Source: Glandiceps talaboti (taxonomy: Eukaryota; Hemichordata; Enteropneusta; Spengelidae). From it: DNA of 64,000 nucleotides. Each line of letters starts with the position of its first letter. The stretch's first letter is position 1. Both the position numbers and the translations under genes were made by a program. Below are positions 61,163 through 64,000 of this stretch, in pieces. The stretch covers positions 9,886,575-9,950,574 of the forward strand of contig NC_135563.1 of assembly GCF_964340395.1 (NCBI RefSeq), written 5' to 3'. The notes beneath the pieces were generated by a model. The model did no database searches. It saw only the letters and a list, made by a program, of their open reading frames with translations, and was not told where the DNA came from.

Positions 61163-63441
61163 TTTTCGAGCAAAGTAAGCGAAATATGTCTTCAGTGAAC
61201 AGTTTGAGGATTATAGTACATGAGTATCATATTCTGACTAATGCTAACATATTGAATTTAAAGGTATTACAACAACTTCTTTTTTGTAAAATAAAAGTGT
61301 TTTAATTTCTAAGAAATGAAAATGGAAAATTCAATAATTCCCTTGAAAGTAGATAGTGAAATAATTTTCCACTATTATATTTTAAACAATTTAGTGTCTT
61401 GACAAACAGATTTTCGGAATCGGTTATAATGCATATGGTGCAGCCTTTGTATTACTGCGCAATATTATGTATAATAATGGCAAGACTACAGTGTAAAGCT
61501 GCAATAAGAATAAATTAAAGTATTTAAACTTGTAAAATTGAAGACATATTGCATGAAAAAAACCTACAAAATAAGATACTCACCAAATACAAAAATCCAT
61601 CGAAATCTCCTAATATCGGGTCTTAGGACACACCACCCTTCTGACGCTATCATCATGGTTAGGAACAACATTGCATCTTCAACGCTCTGACAGATTTCAC
61701 GTAGTATCATAATAGCCTGCGATTCTTTACCTACAGCAATATACAACATTTTAAAATTGTATAGAAACTCAAAACGTTTATAGATGTTCTACGTAGATAA
61801 AAGAAAATTGCTTTTCCTACACACCCACCAAAAGCTACACTGCACAGCACATACAAATGTAGTTAGTTGAGTGATATTTACACATGATATATTTTGACCC
61901 CGTTAACAATTTATGTCTGGAATAATGTTAGTTGAATCCAATATTTTCAACGACGGTCACTCTGACATTGTTATTGAGTGAATTCAGTGAATGACAGCAA
62001 ATGATTGACTGATCACAATACAATTACAGTTGTCAAATCTGGACATTTTTTATATATAAATGCTTCTGTTATTGACAGTTGGATTTCAATAACAGGTAAA
62101 GAGCTGCAGGAAAGTGTTTTATTGGATCCCTATACATATAAATTCAATGATGTAAATTCTGCAAATGGGTATTTTGAAACAAGAAAAAAACAATACATGA
62201 TGAAGGAAAGACAAAAGATGTATAATACAAACAAAAAATAAGGACCTCCCTTTTTGTAATTTATATTAATTATAAACATTAGCTGTAAGCAATCTGAGCA
62301 CTTAATTTTTATGAGGAACAATGCATTACAAATATTTGATAAGTAATTTTGATCTATAGCTTTCAGTTTAATTGGTTTTTTTCCTCTCTTTGTAAACTGG
62401 GAACTCTTTCTTATTATATGTAATTTGCTTTGAACTTGCAATAAAAACAATTTGAAAACAAAAAACAAATGCACGAACTTGCAAATTGTAAATAAGGTTA
62501 TATGAAATATCTCAAATGATGTGTGGAAAAAGAGATAAATTAATCACTTGATTGGTTATTAATAGGTATTTTGGGTTCATTTATTTAGGACGAATATTAA
62601 TTACAAAGGCTACAGGCAAAAAGCAGTTCAACATTTTGACATACGGATCTTGTGATCTGTCTTGTATTAGTTAATGCTCCACATATATAAATGTATGTTT
62701 GCACCTTGGGCAAAATATTTGAAATTGCATATAATATAACCATTTAATATTCACAACTGACATATTCATTCACCTAATACCTAATTAACCGTAACTTTGA
62801 AAATGTAAAAGAATTATTCACTATAGGTTAGGTGCAATCATGTATTATTTAATCGAGAGAAATGTCAAGTGTTACATGTGAATATGTTATATCTGTACAA
62901 GTCATGCACACTAATTTATCAAGAAAAATCATATATTTAACAAAGCATATGATGTTTGCATGATATCCTTCAAATAAGCTGGGAATAAACTGCTTAAAGG
63001 AAAATTGAATCTTGAGCTTCAAGAAGCATCAAAAAGTATTATGAAGTTGATAACAATTTTAAGCAAATTGTGATGCTTTGCTGATAATGTTTTGTGAAAT
63101 GGATCATGCAACATATTTGGTGGTACTGAAAAAAGGAAAAAAGGCCTTAGTACATATAACATGGTATTTGCAGCTGTTCTGACTATTCAAAACTATTATC
63201 TCAGCGTTGATGTAGATGCACATATCAACCACCACACTCGTTTACTTGTTTCTTCCTGTCTTTTCATAATTAGAAATAAAATTAACTTCTTCTATTTAAT
63301 TAAAGCTACATGTAGATAATAAAAAAAGTATGAAGACCTACCTCGGGTTTCAATTCCATGCCACCATAGAAAAGCAAGAACAACTAGTAGAATTTTGAAG
63401 GACGGTGCTATGAACAAGGTCCTATGCAAGGCATTGGAATA
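57164..63441 (-). CDS. 3' exons of a multi-pass membrane protein, GOLD/lung-7TM (GOST) type candidate (5' end outside window)
   Basis: Four minus-strand exons (63342-63441, 61584-61730, 59593-59654, 57164-57691) join in frame with consensus GT-AG sites to give the last 278 residues of a polytopic membrane protein. Hydrophobic segments: FKILLVVLAFLWW (exon A), AMLFLTMMIASEGW (B), RWIFVFVVFLIFTGSVLCV (across B/C), AFAVCSVVFIM (D), CTTYAMLYAVIVTLATFL (D) and a last one ending IGFIFRL. A charged helical stretch (HLRRQLAEAQSFVSRMELKY) lies between the fourth and fifth segments. The order of a K/GES...ILxE motif, a GWxVLRP turn and a terminal membrane helix followed by a short polar tail resembles TMEM87/GPR107-like GOST proteins, which work in Golgi and endosomal membranes. 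The assignment is by eye; another 7TM-like family is possible. Upstream exons, with any signal peptide and GOLD domain, must lie beyond 64000. Confidence 0.6.
58646..58810. repeat. (ATATT)n and (GTATT)n pentanucleotide arrays
   Basis: (atatt)n at 58646-58698 and (gtatt)n at about 58766-58808. Between and after them are diverged ctatataatac units that are related by a further duplication (58705-58760 and 58825-58890). Lies in the intron between membrane-protein exons D and C. Confidence 0.9.
59593..59654 (-). CDS. Membrane-protein exon C
   Basis: 62 nt: completes Val, then VFLIFTGSVLCVTWVHSYFL, the second half of a membrane helix. Acceptor TTATTGCAG; donor GTAAGT. It is too short to be found as an open frame and is supported by phase and hydrophobic continuity. 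Confidence 0.6.
60187..60238. repeat. Three tandem 17-bp units
   Basis: tctaattttgtcttttc repeated three times, in the intron between exons C and B of the membrane-protein gene. Confidence 0.9.
61123..61160. repeat. (GT)n microsatellite
   Basis: About 18 units; in the intron between membrane-protein exons C and B. Confidence 0.97.
61584..61730 (-). CDS. Membrane-protein exon B
   Basis: 147 nt: completes Gly, then KESQAIMILREICQSVEDAM, a membrane segment, the loop GWCVLRPDIRRFR and the start of the next helix WIFVF. Acceptor GCTGTAG; donor GTGAGT. It joins exons A and C with exact codon completion. Confidence 0.65.
63342..63441 (-). CDS. Membrane-protein exon A (internal)
   Basis: 100 nt: 33 codons plus the first base of a split Gly. 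It begins YSNALHRTLFIAPSF and runs into a membrane helix ending LAFLWWHGIETR. Acceptor TTGATTAG; donor GTAGGT. The 5' phase is assumed to be 0 because that frame is open and hydrophobic; the preceding exon is not in the window. Confidence 0.6.
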
Positions 63442-64000
63442 CTAATCAAGAAAACAAAACAAATAGAGAAAATTAGATTCAAGTTTACACATTGACTCCA
63501 TGGATGAGATGAGATGACATGCAAGGCAATGGGTCGAATACTAATGCGGAAACGCATAATTAACACTGTATTTTTCCCATTGGCAGATTCTTTTTTTTCA
63601 GTCAGATTGCATCAAAAGTCTATCATTTTGTAAGCATAACAATTTTCATAATATTAAAAAATAGAAATTTACACTGTTTAGAAATTGATTCCATAGATTG
63701 TAATAAAACAAAAAAAAATAATATTAACAACACATAATAGCAGCTATAACACAACAACAATTGCAACAAAAGCAGTGATGGATAATATATTCATGATCGA
63801 AAATATTGGGCAGGTCACATGCTATGTACTGATTTTGAGATTCAATTGCAGTGCAGTCTTCTACTAGTGTATTGCAATATAAAGGATAATTGGAGCATTT
63901 TGTATTATATTGAAAGATATAGGTCAGACAAGCTGAGATTTAAGCATGACAAGTCTATGTGTGATGAGCCTTTCCCTTGGGTAATTACTTTACTCATGGC
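63442..64000. other. Intron or upstream part of the membrane-protein gene
   Basis: No further exon could be recognised before the window ends. It is AT-rich, with runs of A. Confidence 0.5.

Overview
The window is animal nuclear DNA. It is AT-rich and intron-rich, and is crowded with very long di-, tri- and tetranucleotide tracts, minisatellites, inverted-repeat DNA elements and LINE remnants. Nothing looks bacterial, plasmid or phage. Only two host genes can be supported, both on the minus strand. The better one is a complete muscle-type myosin regulatory light chain whose sequence and seven-exon layout suggest a deuterostome. A marine invertebrate such as a hemichordate or cephalochordate would fit, but this is inference.

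Layout. 1-27.4 kb: no recognisable gene. It holds a 400-bp Harbinger-like MITE, several tandem repeats, long (TA)n, (TATG)n, (CTGT)n and (GATA)n tracts, an inverted-repeat element and one copy of a fold-back family. 27.4-36.5 kb: the myosin light chain gene, seven coding exons (179 aa), the first carrying only the ATG. Its introns hold a near-perfect 349-bp palindrome flanked by TTAA, an (ATC)n tract, a 13/14-bp minisatellite touching a splice donor, 600 bp of (GA)n and a 41-bp minisatellite. 36.5-39.8 kb: intergenic, with compound tetranucleotide arrays. 39.8-46.0 kb: a 6.15-kb unit bounded by inverted repeats of about 120 bp and an identical 8-bp direct repeat (hAT-like). Inside are a dead CR1/L2-type LINE tail, a fold-back element and a 5'-truncated LINE with an open 429-codon reverse transcriptase/zinc-finger frame. 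46-57 kb: intergenic, with interspersed repeats. 57.2-63.4 kb: four 3'-terminal exons (278 aa) of a multi-pass membrane protein, probably of the GOLD-domain/lung seven-transmembrane type. Its 5' exons lie beyond position 64000.

The two host genes show no functional link. The most unusual content is the mobile and repeat DNA: the composite terminal-inverted-repeat unit, the loopless palindrome, and the minisatellite that forms part of a 5' splice site. I saw no convincing sign of a wholly new biological system. No database search was possible, so family names rest on motif recognition.
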